Shown here piece after piece: positions 22,501-22,924 of a stretch of 22,924 nucleotides of DNA (within the stretch, counting starts at the first letter, position 1; each line of letters begins with the position of its first letter). Both the position numbers and the translations under genes were made by a program. This stretch comes from Phascolarctobacterium sp. GTDB lineage: Bacteria; Bacillota; Negativicutes; Acidaminococcales; Acidaminococcaceae. The notes beneath the pieces were generated by a model. It saw only the letters and a program-made list of their open reading frames with translations. It was not told the origin of the DNA and searched no databases. The stretch covers positions 12,239 through 35,162 of the forward strand of contig DXVZ01000001.1 in the NCBI GenBank assembly GCA_019417125.1, written 5' to 3'.

Positions 22501-22705
22501 TCGTGATAGAAAATTGGCAAGTATAATGTAAGGTTAATTTTCAGTGATGATTTAATCAACGCGATAATAACTATATGGCGTAATAGTGACTTTTGCAGAT
22601 GAAGGTAGCTTTATATTTTTGAGGATAGCTAAATATATTATAGATATTATATGCGTACCCCTGTTATTTTTATTTGCATGGCAGTTTAAAAGCTGAATAG
22701 ATTGT

Positions 22706-22735
22706 TTGAGTATGTTTTTATTTATTACTTATAAT
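22706..22735 (+). promoter_or_regulatory. Likely promoter for the reading frame at 22851
   Basis: TTGAGT at 22706-22711 and a perfect TATAAT at 22730-22735 are 18 bases apart. This would give a leader of about 110 bases before the start codon at 22851. AT-rich DNA yields chance matches, so confidence is limited. Confidence 0.5.
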
Positions 22736-22850
22736 TGGACTATACAACTTTAATCATATTGGTTAAATAACTGTTGTAGATTTAATAATAAATAACAATT
22801 AAAAACGGCATAACATAAATCTAAAAAATTTTTAAAGGAAGATGAATACA

Positions 22851-22924
22851 ATGATAGATACGATTGAAATGGAATGCCAGTTTTTAAAAGAAGATTTTAA
22901 AGTTGTAGTTGAAGCTATTAACAC
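22851..22924 (+). CDS. Unknown protein, 5' end only (runs off the window)
   Basis: Only the first 24 codons are present, beginning MIDTIEMECQFLKEDF. The ATG at 22851 has AAAGGA at 22834-22839 with 11-base spacing; an in-frame ATG at 22842 sits only two bases after that site and is less likely. The visible residues are acidic and helix-prone with no signal peptide or membrane segment. I do not recognise the family. Composition is AT-rich like the DNA before it and unlike the LPS genes, so it probably belongs to the accessory region that begins after the tRNA. Confidence 0.6.
   Translation, partial: MIDTIEMECQFLKEDFKVVVEAIN

Larger units (their letters stand above)
22247..22850. other. AT-rich stretch of about 600 bases without a recognisable gene
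   Basis: G and C become scarce after the tRNA terminator (for example only 9 of the 60 bases in 22321-22380), unlike the GC-balanced genes to the left. I find no reading frame of useful length on either strand and no protein signature. The stretch contains the tandem G6CAA repeat, the two converging octamer arrays, an isolated TATAAT at 22522-22527 without a convincing -35 box, a short inverted repeat TACAAC/GTTGTA (22743-22748 and 22773-22778), and a better promoter at 22706-22735. It looks like an accessory-element boundary or a long regulatory region. Confidence 0.7.

Noticed and set aside
22500..22530. Promoter at TATAAT 22522-22527
   Set aside because: No acceptable -35 box at 16-18 bases upstream and no gene directly downstream; chance matches are frequent in such AT-rich DNA.

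Overview
The window is a gene-dense stretch from the core chromosome of a diderm Firmicute, most likely a member of the Negativicutes; Acidaminococcaceae is possible but I cannot fix the family. The basis is a nearly complete lipopolysaccharide (LPS) operon in the order lpxD, lpxL-like, lpxC, fabZ, lpxA, lpxI, lpxB, msbA, waaA-lpxK, kdsB, kdsA, kdsD, kdsC, lpxL-like, lptC, lptA, lptB, lptF/G. It is combined with strong AGGAGG-type ribosome binding sites, use of LpxI rather than LpxH, and a fused folate cyclodeaminase-type gene set of Firmicute character. All protein genes lie on the plus strand and many overlap by ATGA or TAATG junctions.

Positions 1-4612 hold the early lipid A genes: lpxD (5' end missing), a secondary acyltransferase, lpxC, fabZ, lpxA and lpxI. 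A hairpin terminator at 4638-4665 is followed at once by an extended -10 promoter, which probably restarts transcription for lpxB, msbA, the waaA-lpxK fusion, the four Kdo genes (kdsB, kdsA, kdsD, kdsC) and a second acyltransferase. The LPS export genes lptC, lptA, lptB and a single lptF/G permease follow. The run ends with a membrane-anchored coiled-coil protein of the DUF3084 type and a small RNase H-fold protein, closed by a terminator at 18978-19004. Together these genes make UDP-acyl-GlcNAc, convert it to Kdo-lipid A, flip it (MsbA) and move it towards the outer membrane (Lpt). The outer-membrane proteins LptD and LptE are not in the window.

Positions 19065-22038 carry genes unrelated to LPS: a secreted 5'-nucleotidase family protein, a formiminotetrahydrofolate cyclodeaminase family protein, tRNA-Ser(UGA) with its own strong promoter and terminator, and an AlkA-type DNA glycosylase. 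tRNA-Ser(GCU) follows at 22103-22193 with a perfect 13-bp terminator.

After that terminator the composition changes sharply. Positions 22247-22850 are very AT-rich and carry no gene that I can see. They contain two tandem G6CAA repeats, two converging arrays of an octamer close to TATCGGAA, and a promoter leading to a reading frame that starts at 22851 and runs off the window. This looks like the edge of an accessory element at a tRNA gene. The most unusual points are the WaaA-LpxK fusion, an exact 100-residue internal duplication in the DUF3084 protein, and the octamer arrays.
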